Assembly (NCBI GenBank): GCA_963751355.1
Contig: CAVVVS010000102.1
Span: 1-64,000, forward strand
Origin: CAVVVS01 sp963751355
GTDB lineage: Bacteria > Bacteroidota > Ignavibacteria > Ignavibacteriales > Ignavibacteriaceae
Direction of reading: 5' to 3'
Length of the DNA stretch: 64,000 bases
This document shows, in pieces, positions 44,891 through 54,666 of this stretch (positions are counted from its first letter, which is position 1; every line of letters begins with the position of its first letter). The notes beneath the pieces were generated by a model, which saw nothing but the letters and a program-made list of their open reading frames with translations, ran no database searches and had not been told where the DNA came from. The position numbers were made by a program, and so were the translations under genes.

Positions 44891-46026
44891 TTTAATTCTT
44901 TTACGGATTGATACTGAAGTTCAACTTCTTTAACCATCCAATCCATGTCAATCATCTGAATGCATTCCAGATTATACGGACAAACTTTTTTCCAGCAGGG
45001 TGAACAAAATAAATCTTTTTGATAGAGTTTAATTCCTCTGTCATAAAGGTCGATTTCCGACCAGCAGCTAACTCCGAACCACGCAATCACATATTTTTTT
45101 AGTGCAATAGCGATGTGCATCCCGAATGAATCACCTGTTATAACAACATCGGCTAAATTTTCAAAACAAATGCCTCTACGTACTCCTTCGGTGGTGGGAG
45201 TATTTATAATTTTATCTTTAAAGTGTGAGAAAATTTCATTATTTCTTTGCGTATCTTCAGGTCCGCCTAAAAGAATGATTTTGTATTTATTCCGCTCAAT
45301 TAATTTTTGAATTAAATAAACATGCTGTTCAATTGTCATTTTTTTATTTGGATAAAGGTTCGAACAGCCGGTGTTAAATCCTACGACAAAATCATTATCC
45401 CGAATCCCAACCGATTTTTTATAATCTTCAATAAAAGTAAGTTCTTCACTTGTGAAATTAAAAACATACTCATCACGGCTATTCTCAAGTTCGAATGTTT
45501 CCGCTAAATAATCCTGCCCGGTTCTTATATTCTCTTTAAATTTTAAATGATCATCCATTCCCAAATTGTAATTATAATAAGCACCTTCATTCATAGGAAT
45601 GATCTTACCGTCTTTATTCAAGCCGAAGCCAAGCTTATTTTTTGAATTCAGCGAGTTCAAGAGAGCGCATGATCTTTGCGATTTATCCACATTCATTACA
45701 TAATCAAATTCCATTTCTTTTAGAATAGGAATAGATTCGGCATCATAAGAAAATACTTTATCGATGTATTGATTATTGTAGAGCAGAGGAGCAGCCGCTT
45801 TAAGAGTTACCCAATATATTGTAGATTCGGGAAACTTCTTTTTAAGCGAAGGCAATTGTGCTGTTGTCATCAGAACATCGCCCATAGCATCAAAATTTAT
45901 TATTAGGATTTTTTCCCCGATCGGTAAGTCATCTTTACAGCCATCAACCCAGCAATTATGGTCCGGGTAGCAAGGTTTATATCCGGTGAATCGTTTGCAT
46001 GCAGGAATTTTATATTTTTCTGGCAT
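44887..46026 (-). CDS. GT9-family glycosyltransferase with extra Cys-rich N-terminus
   Basis: 379 aa. The heptosyltransferase-like (GT9) core starts at ~residue 38 with ILIINFDAMGDVLMTTAQLPSL and includes VVGFNTGCSNLYPNKKM, IILLGGPEDTQRN and VITGDSFGMHIAIALKK (nucleotide-sugar site). Before the core lies a 37-residue extension with four Cys (PACKRFTGYKPC, HNCWVDGC), and near the end another Cys group (LFCSPCWKKVCPYNLEC). The second group also occurs in some GT9 proteins; the first is unusual and could bind a metal. It probably adds a sugar to lipopolysaccharide core or another surface glycan. Confidence 0.8.
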   Translation of the reverse strand: MPEKYKIPACKRFTGYKPCYPDHNCWVDGCKDDLPIGEKILIINFDAMGDVLMTTAQLPSLKKKFPESTIYWVTLKAAAPLLYNNQYIDKVFSYDAESIPILKEMEFDYVMNVDKSQRSCALLNSLNSKNKLGFGLNKDGKIIPMNEGAYYNYNLGMDDHLKFKENIRTGQDYLAETFELENSRDEYVFNFTSEELTFIEDYKKSVGIRDNDFVVGFNTGCSNLYPNKKMTIEQHVYLIQKLIERNKYKIILLGGPEDTQRNNEIFSHFKDKIINTPTTEGVRRGICFENLADVVITGDSFGMHIAIALKKYVIAWFGVSCWSEIDLYDRGIKLYQKDLFCSPCWKKVCPYNLECIQMIDMDWMVKEVELQYQSVKELK

Positions 46027-46223
46027 TGTAAAATGTTATTAATTTTATTGGAAAAGATAGCTATTTAATTATTTCCTATCAATCTAATTTAAGACTTGAC
46101 GAGACTTATTTTTTATACAGAAATTTCAAAAATTATTTTTTCAAAAATTATTGCTTAGTAATAAGTGACTGAAATAATTTTTTAAGCATTCTGGAAAATT
46201 TATGAACTAATTTAAATATCATT

Positions 46224-46270
46224 TACACAGAGATTAAAGGGACATTATTGAAAACCACTAAGAAATTAAA
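46224..46270. repeat. Degenerate member of the CACAGAG/CCACxAAG repeat family
   Basis: TTTACACAGAGATTAAAGGG ... AACCACTAAGAAA resembles the right arm of the foldback at 48411-48512 (GACACAGAGTGCACAAAGGAA). It lies in the 262-nt gap between two GT9 genes. The match is short and imperfect. Confidence 0.3.
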
Positions 46271-46288
46271 TAGACGCTAAAAACTTTT

Positions 46289-47353
46289 TTACGTGATAAA
46301 ATTTATTTGACGAATAAATTGATCGAGTTTTTTCCCAACTTCCTCGTATGAAATATTCTCAAGGGTCGGTTCCTCTGTTATAACACAATCAAACTGAGTA
46401 TTGTAAGCAGACCATATCATATCTTTAGTGTTGTACTTAACATAAATTCCAAACACCGGAATATTATTCGCTGAAGCTATATGAACTGCGGCTGTATCGG
46501 GAGTAATCAGCAGACCTAACTTTGCAATCATTGCTGCAAATTCATCAAATGATTCGGAATAAAATATTTTTGTTTTTCCCACGGATATTTCCTTCGCAAG
46601 ATTAAAATCATCCGGTGCCGATAATAGCAAAAGATTTACATCTAACTTTCCCAAATCTTTAAGCAATTGTCGAAACTTATCAACTCCCCAAAACCTTGCT
46701 TTGCTGCCCGCAGATATATTTATGCCAATAATTATTTTAGTTGTATTTAAATTCCCTTTAATAAATTTGTCTACAATGTTTTTAGCTTTTTCTGAAGGAT
46801 AAAAATAAACCTTTGCATTATCGATTCTGCCAGGTTCAATATTGAAAAAGTTTGCGAGATTCATCATTCTATCGATAATGTGAATTTTCGTGGAATCCAA
46901 ACGCTTTACTGTTTTTGTATAAATAGTTTTGTTTTCCTTTTCTAATCCAAATTTATTTTTTGCACCGCTCATTGCAATTAAAAAACTGACCGTAGTAGAA
47001 ACGTCATCATGCAAATCCACTACAGTTTGAATATCTTCATCCTTAATATATTTTAATACCTCAAAAATTCCTTTTATTCCCTTATTAAAAATTTTAACAA
47101 AATCTACATCCGGATTTTTATCAAAGACAAAATAATTTTTCTTATCCGCTAATACATATGTTTTACATTTAACTCTTTGTTTAATCTCGTGAAGTAGGGG
47201 AGTGGTAACCAGGGCATCACCTATTCGGTTTAATCTGATAAACAACACTTTAGAAAATTCTTCATCCATGTTTGTATTAATTTCACGCACAGGATAAAAT
47301 AAAAGTAAAACTTTTAGAAAAATATTTTTAAGAAAAAATTCTAGTTTTTTCAT
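46289..47353 (-). CDS. GT9-family glycosyltransferase (heptosyltransferase-like), second copy
   Basis: 354 aa. The N-terminus has a short hydrophobic stretch (FLKNIFLKVLLLFYPV) that may bind the membrane, then the GT9 opening VLFIRLNRIGDALVTTPLLHEI, a middle IGINISAGSKARFWG and the C-terminal nucleotide-sugar region LLITPDTAAVHIASANNIPVFGIY. GT9 enzymes add ADP-heptose or related sugars to lipopolysaccharide core at the inner membrane. Its start overlaps the stop of the upstream GT9 gene by 4 nt. The acceptor is unknown. Confidence 0.85.
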   Translation of the reverse strand: MKKLEFFLKNIFLKVLLLFYPVREINTNMDEEFSKVLFIRLNRIGDALVTTPLLHEIKQRVKCKTYVLADKKNYFVFDKNPDVDFVKIFNKGIKGIFEVLKYIKDEDIQTVVDLHDDVSTTVSFLIAMSGAKNKFGLEKENKTIYTKTVKRLDSTKIHIIDRMMNLANFFNIEPGRIDNAKVYFYPSEKAKNIVDKFIKGNLNTTKIIIGINISAGSKARFWGVDKFRQLLKDLGKLDVNLLLLSAPDDFNLAKEISVGKTKIFYSESFDEFAAMIAKLGLLITPDTAAVHIASANNIPVFGIYVKYNTKDMIWSAYNTQFDCVITEEPTLENISYEEVGKKLDQFIRQINFIT

Positions 47354-48384
47354 AACCGGGCAGCGGGTATCTTATTTCTTTGAATTAACTCGTCAACTTT
47401 ATCGAGGACTATTTCATTTGAGAGTTGTAAAAAGCATTCGTGATTATATGGACAAGTTTGCCGGTTGCATATAATACAGAACAAATCTTTTTTTATTACA
47501 TAGTCTGAGGTCTCCGAATAAGGACCATGTTTTTCGGGATTCGTCGGTCCGAATATACCCAAAGTGGGTTTGCCCAGTGCAGCAGATATATGCATAGGAC
47601 CGGAATCGTTAGCCAGTATAAAATCGCAGTTACTAATAAGTCCCGACAATTGACTTACACTTGTAACAGGGGCTAATTCGGTTTGATCGGGAAGTTTTTG
47701 CTTAATAAAAGTTGCATCGTTTTCATCACCGGGTCCCCATAAAATTAAATATTTTGCAGAATATTTTTGTGCAATAGATTTGCATATCTCAACCCATTTT
47801 TCCGCATCGCATCTTTTAGAAGCCCATCCTCCCGAAGGGACAATTCCAAACAAAATATCATCCTGCAAACTTTTACTTTTAATAAACGTTTTCGCAAAAT
47901 TATCATCATCCTCGTTAACATAATAATGAATCCGTTTTGAAATTACCGGGACACCTAACGGTTTAAGCAATTCAAGATTATGTTCTGCAGAATGGTATTT
48001 ACCCCTTTCCGATGTTGCCGGCAGATTATAAGCGTATTTCCGTCCTCTGTATGCGAAACCTACCCTGTATTTTATTCCCGATAAAAAAGTGATTTGAGCA
48101 GAACGTGGATTTGACCACATATCAATGATTAAATCATATTTCCCTTTTCTTAATCTAAGTGCGGCTTTTAAGGGAAATTCTTTTTTCTCAATAGTTAAAA
48201 CTTTATTTACCAGAGGATTGTTTTTTAATGCATCTTTTGCAAATTCTTCGGTAAGATAATCAATTTCTGCGGAAGAGAAATATGAATGCAAATTTTCCAG
48301 TACTATGGTCGAGAGAACAATATCACCAATCCCTCTTGGCTTAAAGCATAATATTTTTTTAACTTTTGTTTTGTTGTATTTCAT
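47350..48384 (-). CDS. GT9-family glycosyltransferase (heptosyltransferase-like), third copy
   Basis: 344 aa. The opening KKILCFKPRGIGDIVLSTIVL, central FGIVPSGGWASKRC and FILANDSGPMHISAALGKPTLGIFGPTNPEKHGPYS are typical for the GT9 family and ADP-heptose:LPS heptosyltransferase relatives. A Cys group near the end (LFCIICNRQTCPYNHECF) matches that in the first GT9 protein of this cluster. It is the first gene of the leftward GT9 pair, which with the gene at 44887 suggests a surface-glycan assembly locus, consistent with kdsC nearby. Confidence 0.87.
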   Translation of the reverse strand: MKYNKTKVKKILCFKPRGIGDIVLSTIVLENLHSYFSSAEIDYLTEEFAKDALKNNPLVNKVLTIEKKEFPLKAALRLRKGKYDLIIDMWSNPRSAQITFLSGIKYRVGFAYRGRKYAYNLPATSERGKYHSAEHNLELLKPLGVPVISKRIHYYVNEDDDNFAKTFIKSKSLQDDILFGIVPSGGWASKRCDAEKWVEICKSIAQKYSAKYLILWGPGDENDATFIKQKLPDQTELAPVTSVSQLSGLISNCDFILANDSGPMHISAALGKPTLGIFGPTNPEKHGPYSETSDYVIKKDLFCIICNRQTCPYNHECFLQLSNEIVLDKVDELIQRNKIPAARL

Positions 48385-48410
48385 CTCAAAGATAATTATT
48401 TAAGTAACTT

Positions 48411-48512
48411 TTCTCCGTGGTTCTTTGTGCTCTTCTCCGTGTACTTTGTGTAACGTTTGTTTAAGAAAGGGGACACAGAGTGCACAAAGGAATCACCGAG
48501 AGCCACAAAGAA
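48411..48512. repeat. Foldback made of degenerate TTCTnnGTG repeats
   Basis: The left arm (48411-48452) contains tandem variants TTCTCCGTGG, TTCTTTGTGC, TTCTCCGTGT, ACTTTGTGT. The right arm (48471-48512) contains their complements CACAGAG, TGCACAAAGG, CACCGAGAG, CCACAAAGAA; CTTTGTGC (48423-48430) and GCACAAAG (48482-48489) are perfect partners. The arms flank an ~18-nt centre. This is typical of dispersed intergenic repeats found in Bacteroidota and Chlorobi genomes. It lies between a GT9 gene and polA, upstream of the former and downstream of the latter. Confidence 0.7.
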
Positions 48513-48564
48513 TTTAAATGTTTATATTTAACTAAATTCATACGATCCTTTAAATTCAGCATTA

Positions 48565-51333
48565 TTAATGTGCATCTAGCCAGTTAACTCCGGTACCGGT
48601 TTCAACTAAGATCGGGACTTTCATCGGCATAGACTTTTCCATTAATTCCTTAACCATCGGTGTAATTTCGTCAACTTCATCCTTATGAGCATCAAATAAA
48701 AGTTCATCATGTACCTGCAGTACCATTTTAGTTTTTACTTTCATTTTTTGCAATTGTTTTTGAATATTGATCATCGCAATTTTGATCATATCTGCGGCTG
48801 TGCCTTGAATTGGCATGTTAATCGCGACCCTTTCTTCAAATTGTCTCACCACCCGGTTGCTGCTGTTAATATTTTTTAAGAACCTTCGTCTTCCCATTAA
48901 GGTTTCCGCATATCCTTTCTCACGCGCCTTATTAACGGAATCTTCCATGTAATTGCTAACTTTTTTGAATGTATTAAAGTATGTCTCAATAATTTCTTTA
49001 GCGTGCGTTTGAGTAACACCTAACCTTGTCTTCAACCCGAACGGACCAATACCGTAAAGAATTCCAAAATTTACTTCTTTTGCTTTTCGTCTCATATCGG
49101 GAGTAACCTCTTCGGGTGGAACCATAAATACCAGCGCCGCAGTGCTTCGGTGAATGTCCTCGCCGTTTTTAAATGCTTTAGTCAAACCTTCGTCACCGCA
49201 GATACTAGCTAAAATTCTAAGTTCAATTTGACTGTAATCGGCACTTAGTAATACATGGTTTTTATCTCTTGGTACAAAGGCTTTTCTGATTTCCTTCCCC
49301 ATTTCCGTGCGGATCGGTATGTTTTGTAAATTCGGATCATTACTCGATAATCTTCCTGTTGAAGCTACGGTTTGATTAAAACTTGTATGTATTCTGTTTG
49401 TCTTTGGATTGATTAAATTCGGCAGCGAATCTGCATAAGTCGATTTTAATTTTGATACCTGCCGGTAATCAAGTATATACTCTACTATTTCATGTTCACC
49501 TTTTATTGCTTCAAGAGATCTGGCATCAGTGGAGAAACCTGTTTTAGTTTTTTTCCCGGTTTTTAGCCCGAGTTTATCAAAAAGTATTTTCTGTAATTGC
49601 TGAGGGGAATTTATATTAAATTCTTCACCTGCAACCGAATAGATTTTATTGGTGTAGTTATCAAGCAGAATCTGTAAATCCTTGCTTAAATCATTAAGTG
49701 CTTTTTTGTCAATTCTTATTCCTTCTCTTTCCATATCCTCAAGAACAGGCACCAAAGGAAATTCTATATCGTATGCAATCTTCGTCAATTTATTCTTCTT
49801 AATTTCTTTGTCGAGTATTTCATACAACCTGTAGGTGATATCCGAGTCCTCTGCGGAATAGTGAGAAAGCTGCTCCAAATCTACATCAAATATTTTTGAA
49901 GGATCCTTTTTGTTCCCTATTAATTCGGAAAGGGGAATAGGTTTATATTTTAAATATTTAACCGAAAGATCATCCATCCCGTGTTTCTGATCGGGATCTA
50001 TCACATAACTTGCCAGCATTGTATCAAAATAAAAATTGTTTACTTCAATCCCTTGACTTAAAAGAACTGAAATATCAAATTTTCCATTTTGACAAACCTT
50101 TTTGATTTTTTTGTTGGCAAAAATCGAAGTGAAAATTGATTTGAATTCTTTTAAGCTCAATCTATCCGATAGATCTTTTGCAAAAAGGTCATCCTGAGTT
50201 TCAAACGGATTGATAGCGACAAAATATCCTTCGTCTATTTTTGTCGAAAAAGAAACGCCTGCTAACTTTAATGTGAAATGATCCAGCCCATCGGTTTCCG
50301 TATCAAAAACAAAAAGATCTTGTTTGTTTAATTTTTCGGCTAATGCTTTTGCATCTTTTGGATTGTTAATTAATTTGTATTTTACTTTTCCCTTGTCGAA
50401 CTCGGATATCTCATCCTGAGTTTCATTCTCGATACTGTCTATTTTATCCGCTGAATCATAAATGCTGAGAATTTTGTTGAAAAGGTTTTTAAACTCAAGC
50501 TCAATAAATATCGAACGAATAGCATTAAAATCAGGCTTTGAAAATTTAGCTGCTTCAAAATCAAAATCCAGAGGAACTTCGCAGTAAATAGTTGCCAATT
50601 CTTTGGACAAAAACGCGTTCTCTTTCCCTTCAATTAATTTATTCTTTAATCCTTTTTTATCTATTTCATCGATATGTTCATATAAATTTTCTACTGAACC
50701 ATATTCCTGAATCAATGGAATTGCTGTTTTTGGTCCGATTCCGGCAACCCCGGGAATATCATCTGATTTATCACCGATTAAAGCCAAATAATCTATCATC
50801 TGTGGAGGTTCGAAGCCGAAGTCCTCATTTACTTTATCAACATCTATGATTATAATTTCATCGGTTGTTTTGCCGGGCTTAATTATTTTTACATTTTTAG
50901 TCACCATCTGGTTATAATCTTTATCGGGCGTAATGACATATGATTCCAATCCTTCTTTTTCCGCTTTTTTTACTGCTGTGCCTACTATATCATCAGCTTC
51001 GTAGCGGGGTAGAATATAAATGGGAATATTAAGCGACTCAATGATTTGTTTAATCCTATCAATCTGCGGAATCATATCATCGGGAATCTTCGCCCTTGTA
51101 GATTTGTATAGCTCGTACCTTTCGTGCCTAAATGTTTTTTCTTTGGAATCGAATGCAACGGCAATGTAATCCGGTTTATTTTCTTCGAGAATTTTCAACA
51201 ATTGAGTAATAAAACCGTACACTGCTGAGGTGGGTTCTCCTTTGGAGGTTGCCAGGGGACGATTGATAAAAGCAAAGTATGCTTTATAAGCAAGCGCCAT
51301 GGCATCAATGATAATAAACTTTTTCTTCTTCAT
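48565..51333 (-). CDS. polA: DNA polymerase I
   Basis: 922 aa with all three domains. The 5'-nuclease domain (1-~300) has YEADDIVGTA, TPDKDYNQMV and GDKSDDIPGVAGIGPKTA. The 3'-5' exonuclease (~325-520) retains its metal ligands: FDTETDGLD, NGKFDISVL and YSAEDSDITYRL, so proofreading is expected. The polymerase domain (~540-922) has DYSQIELRILA (motif A), RRKAKEVNFGILYGIGPFGL in part (motif B/O-helix) and VHDELLFD (motif C). It acts in Okazaki fragment processing and repair. It stands as a single gene with AT-rich flanks. Confidence 0.97.
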   Translation of the reverse strand: MKKKKFIIIDAMALAYKAYFAFINRPLATSKGEPTSAVYGFITQLLKILEENKPDYIAVAFDSKEKTFRHERYELYKSTRAKIPDDMIPQIDRIKQIIESLNIPIYILPRYEADDIVGTAVKKAEKEGLESYVITPDKDYNQMVTKNVKIIKPGKTTDEIIIIDVDKVNEDFGFEPPQMIDYLALIGDKSDDIPGVAGIGPKTAIPLIQEYGSVENLYEHIDEIDKKGLKNKLIEGKENAFLSKELATIYCEVPLDFDFEAAKFSKPDFNAIRSIFIELEFKNLFNKILSIYDSADKIDSIENETQDEISEFDKGKVKYKLINNPKDAKALAEKLNKQDLFVFDTETDGLDHFTLKLAGVSFSTKIDEGYFVAINPFETQDDLFAKDLSDRLSLKEFKSIFTSIFANKKIKKVCQNGKFDISVLLSQGIEVNNFYFDTMLASYVIDPDQKHGMDDLSVKYLKYKPIPLSELIGNKKDPSKIFDVDLEQLSHYSAEDSDITYRLYEILDKEIKKNKLTKIAYDIEFPLVPVLEDMEREGIRIDKKALNDLSKDLQILLDNYTNKIYSVAGEEFNINSPQQLQKILFDKLGLKTGKKTKTGFSTDARSLEAIKGEHEIVEYILDYRQVSKLKSTYADSLPNLINPKTNRIHTSFNQTVASTGRLSSNDPNLQNIPIRTEMGKEIRKAFVPRDKNHVLLSADYSQIELRILASICGDEGLTKAFKNGEDIHRSTAALVFMVPPEEVTPDMRRKAKEVNFGILYGIGPFGLKTRLGVTQTHAKEIIETYFNTFKKVSNYMEDSVNKAREKGYAETLMGRRRFLKNINSSNRVVRQFEERVAINMPIQGTAADMIKIAMINIQKQLQKMKVKTKMVLQVHDELLFDAHKDEVDEITPMVKELMEKSMPMKVPILVETGTGVNWLDAH

Positions 51334-51411
51334 TATTTTAATTTTGTTTAGATAAGGATTCTAAGTGTAATTGTAATAATAATTAAATTTCATCTTTTTC
51401 TATAGTCATTT

Positions 51412-52815
51412 TTATTTTGTTTTGTATTTCCAGTAAAAATATATAGGAAGTCCGAGTAAAATCAATATCAATCCCATCGCAGCATCTTTTGTATCCGAAA
51501 TCAAAGTATTAATTAAAAATAGACAGGAAAAGATAACAAAAATAGCCGGAACATACGGATATCCCCAAACTTTATATGGTCTCGGAGTATCCGGCATCTT
51601 TTTTCTCAATACAAATACTCCGAAGGCACCGAGAGCATAAAATAGCCAAGCCGCAAAAATTACGTAGTCAGTAATGGTATCGAACGAACCTGAGAGTACA
51701 AGTACACATGACCAAATTCCCTGTACCAATAACGAAATATGAGGTGTCCCGTATTTGGGATGAACGGAGCCTACTTTTTTAAAAAATAAATTATCCCGTG
51801 CCATAGCAAATTGAACCCGGGCGGTAGAAAGAATGCTTCCGTTAAGAGCGCCGAAAGTTGAAATAATTACGGCAACGGATATTACTTCAGCTCCGCCTTT
51901 ACCGAAGATAACTTGTGCTGCGGATGCCGCAACGAGCGGAGATTTTGCCATTATATTAACAGGCAATACATATAAAAAAGCCAAATTGATAACTACATAA
52001 ATTCCCATCACTAAAAGTGTCCCAAACAAAAGTGCCCGTGGAACGTTTCTCTGCGGATCTTTAATTTCACCCGCAACGAATGTTACATTATTCCAGCCGT
52101 CGTAAGCCCAAAATGCCCCGGCAAGTGCCAACCCGATTATTACAATTAAATTATTTGATGTTGCGGAAGGAATATTGAAACCGGTATAAATATTCCCTAA
52201 ACTTCCTGTTCCGAAAGATAATAGTAAAATTGACAAGATGATAATTGAAGCAATCTTTATGAAAGTAATAACGGTTTGAACTAATCCTCCGAAAACTACA
52301 CCGAAATAATTAACTAAACTCAGAAATGCAATACAAATAATAGCCACGGCTTTGGTGCCGAAATTAACGAATGGATAAATATTTCCTACTACCGGAATAA
52401 AGAGATGAATTTGTCTTAATGATTCTGGCAGTTGAGGGTATTTTATGAAGTAACCGAGATATTCCGAAAATACATAAGCAATAGCAGCCTGGCTCCCGGT
52501 TTGAATAACAGCAAGAATTGACCATCCGTAAATGAACGCCGTAAAGTCTCCGTACATTTTTCTAAAGTAAACATATTGCCCGCCGGTTGCATCAATCATT
52601 CCCGCAATTTCGGAATTGGTTAAAGCTCCTATAAATGTTATTATTCCAGCCAGAATCCAAACAATAATTAGAAGTTCAGGAGATAGTAATTGTCCCGCCA
52701 TTGTAGCGGGCTTTCTAAAAATGCCCGAACCTATCATTGAACCGGCAACAATCATTATTGCTGCAGTTACACCTAAACCCCTGACTAACTCGGTTTTCCT
52801 TTGCGGTTGAGCCAT
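51412..52815 (-). CDS. APC-superfamily amino acid permease
   Basis: 467 aa, about 12 predicted membrane helices. The substrate-binding unwound segment of helix 1 is IVAGSMIGSGIFRKP; helix 6 has ALAGAFWAYDGWNNVTFVAGEIKDPQRNVPRAL in part. This places it in the LAT-like branch of the APC family (SteT-type exchangers and uptake permeases). The substrate is not fixed; neutral amino acids are most common for relatives. It is transcribed leftward and divergent from the NhaC gene, with a 255-nt AT-rich region between them containing no clear structured leader. Confidence 0.88.
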   Translation of the reverse strand: MAQPQRKTELVRGLGVTAAIMIVAGSMIGSGIFRKPATMAGQLLSPELLIIVWILAGIITFIGALTNSEIAGMIDATGGQYVYFRKMYGDFTAFIYGWSILAVIQTGSQAAIAYVFSEYLGYFIKYPQLPESLRQIHLFIPVVGNIYPFVNFGTKAVAIICIAFLSLVNYFGVVFGGLVQTVITFIKIASIIILSILLLSFGTGSLGNIYTGFNIPSATSNNLIVIIGLALAGAFWAYDGWNNVTFVAGEIKDPQRNVPRALLFGTLLVMGIYVVINLAFLYVLPVNIMAKSPLVAASAAQVIFGKGGAEVISVAVIISTFGALNGSILSTARVQFAMARDNLFFKKVGSVHPKYGTPHISLLVQGIWSCVLVLSGSFDTITDYVIFAAWLFYALGAFGVFVLRKKMPDTPRPYKVWGYPYVPAIFVIFSCLFLINTLISDTKDAAMGLILILLGLPIYFYWKYKTK

Positions 52816-53076
52816 GCAAATGCTTTCAATAATTGTTATAAGAATGAAATGAAAATAAATATTACATTTATTATATCAAACACAAACGGTTATTTATATT
52901 ATTTGGATAGCCTTTTAAATCATATCCTTCCAAATTAATAACCTTTCACATCCAATCGAGTGATTCTATTTTAGGAAATATACTGCAATAAAATATTTGC
53001 ATATTTAAATCATAAAAAGTAGGTTAGCGTTTAATCTTCAACTAAAATACTTTCATTAAAAAAATAAAACTTGCAT

Positions 53077-54492
53077 ATGAATTTCGGTTGGCTCTCTGTT
53101 ATTCCTCCTTTATTAGCTATAATTTTGGCAATTAAAACCCGTCAAGTTTTTTTATCACTTTTTTTGGGTATTTGGGCAGGCTGGTTTATAATGTCGGGAT
53201 GGAATCCTTTTAACGGTACTGCAAAATCAATCCAGGAGTTAGTGAATGTATTTAAAGACGAGGACAATACACGTGTTATAATATTTTCATCACTAGTGGG
53301 AGCATTGATTACATTAACTCAAAGCACCGGAGGAGTACAAGGTTTTATATCTTTAGTTCATAGAAAAAATCTCGTTCGTTCCAGGAAAGGCGCCTCGGTG
53401 CTGGCATTCTTAATCGGATGCGGTGTATTTATTGAGTCAAGCATATCTTGCCTTGTTACCGGTGCTATTTCACACCCGATTTTTGAAAAGCATAACATAT
53501 CTCGTGAAAAACTGGCATATATTTGTGATACAACTTCATCACCAATTTGCATTTTAATCCCTTTGAATGCCTGGGGTGCATATATAATAGGTTTATTACA
53601 GAAAGAAAACATAAAAGATCCTTTTACGACTTTTTTCACAACAATCCCTTTAAATTTCTATGCTATTCTCTCGGTTGCTTTGGTAGGGTTTCTCGCATTT
53701 ACATTTAAAGATTATGGTCCTATGAAAAAAGCAGAGAGGAGATCTCTTGAAGAAGGTAAAACAATTGCAGATGGCGCAATACCGATGATTTCGGAGGAAG
53801 TCACGTCTGTAAAAGCAAAAAAGGGAATCCCGCATAAAGCATCAAACATGATAATTCCTGTATTAACAATGGTCGTAATGATGCCGATTAGTTTGATCAT
53901 TACGGGACACGGTAATCTGACAGCAGGCTCCGGTTCAACTTCTGTCTTATGGTCGGTGATGGCAGCAATAGTAGTTGCCGGTATTTTATCTATGAGCCAA
54001 AAAATATTAACACTTGAAGAAGTTGTTAATTATACTATTAAAGGTATGGCAGGTTTAATACCATTAGCTATGCTGATGGTTCTGGCTTTTGCAATAGGGG
54101 ATACTTGTCGTAATTTGGGAACAGGCCCATATGTTGCTTCAATCGCAAATTCATTAGTTAATCCTACTTTTATCGCACCGTTATTATTTATCACGTCAGC
54201 ATTCATTTCATTTTCTACAGGTACAAGCTGGGGCACATTTGCTATCATGATTCCTATTGCTGTGCCAACCGCACTCCTTATGCATGTCTTTCTTCCGCTC
54301 TCAGTGGCTGCAGTGCTTAGCGGAAGCATATTCGGCGATCATTGTTCGCCTATTTCCGATACAACAATGGTTTCTTCTATGGCTTCGGCTTGCGATCATA
54401 TCGATCATGTTAGAACTCAATTGCCTTACGCATTAACAGTTGCTTCTATTTCTGCAGTATTGTTTGGAATTATGGGTTTTATTATGAAATAA
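53077..54492 (+). CDS. NhaC-family Na+/H+ antiporter-like transporter
   Basis: 471 aa from ATG 53077 (TTG 53071 is in frame and equally close to the leader). About 11 membrane helices. NhaC/ion-transporter-superfamily marks: GVFIESSISCLVTGAISHPI, ICDTTSSPICILIPLNAWGAY, FSTGTSWGTFAIMIPIA and SGSIFGDHCSPISDTTMVSSMASACDH (landmarks). The GDHCSPISDTT segment carries the charged and polar residues of the transport path in this family. Roles in relatives include Na+ extrusion and amino-acid- or malate-coupled exchange, so substrate is uncertain. The next gene is a potassium transporter, which supports an ion-homeostasis role. Confidence 0.85.
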   Translation: MNFGWLSVIPPLLAIILAIKTRQVFLSLFLGIWAGWFIMSGWNPFNGTAKSIQELVNVFKDEDNTRVIIFSSLVGALITLTQSTGGVQGFISLVHRKNLVRSRKGASVLAFLIGCGVFIESSISCLVTGAISHPIFEKHNISREKLAYICDTTSSPICILIPLNAWGAYIIGLLQKENIKDPFTTFFTTIPLNFYAILSVALVGFLAFTFKDYGPMKKAERRSLEEGKTIADGAIPMISEEVTSVKAKKGIPHKASNMIIPVLTMVVMMPISLIITGHGNLTAGSGSTSVLWSVMAAIVVAGILSMSQKILTLEEVVNYTIKGMAGLIPLAMLMVLAFAIGDTCRNLGTGPYVASIANSLVNPTFIAPLLFITSAFISFSTGTSWGTFAIMIPIAVPTALLMHVFLPLSVAAVLSGSIFGDHCSPISDTTMVSSMASACDHIDHVRTQLPYALTVASISAVLFGIMGFIMK

Positions 54493-54666
54493 TCGAAACA
54501 AATTTGTTTATCAAGAAATATTTATATTAATACGTTTTTTTTTAAAAGCCTTCTTAGTGATTTATGTTTAGAATAAATGAAATCATTTTCATATATTGAC
54601 GCCTTCATTTATAAAATATATAATTTACCTTTTTTAACTTGCAATGATTATCTTTAACTCATAATA

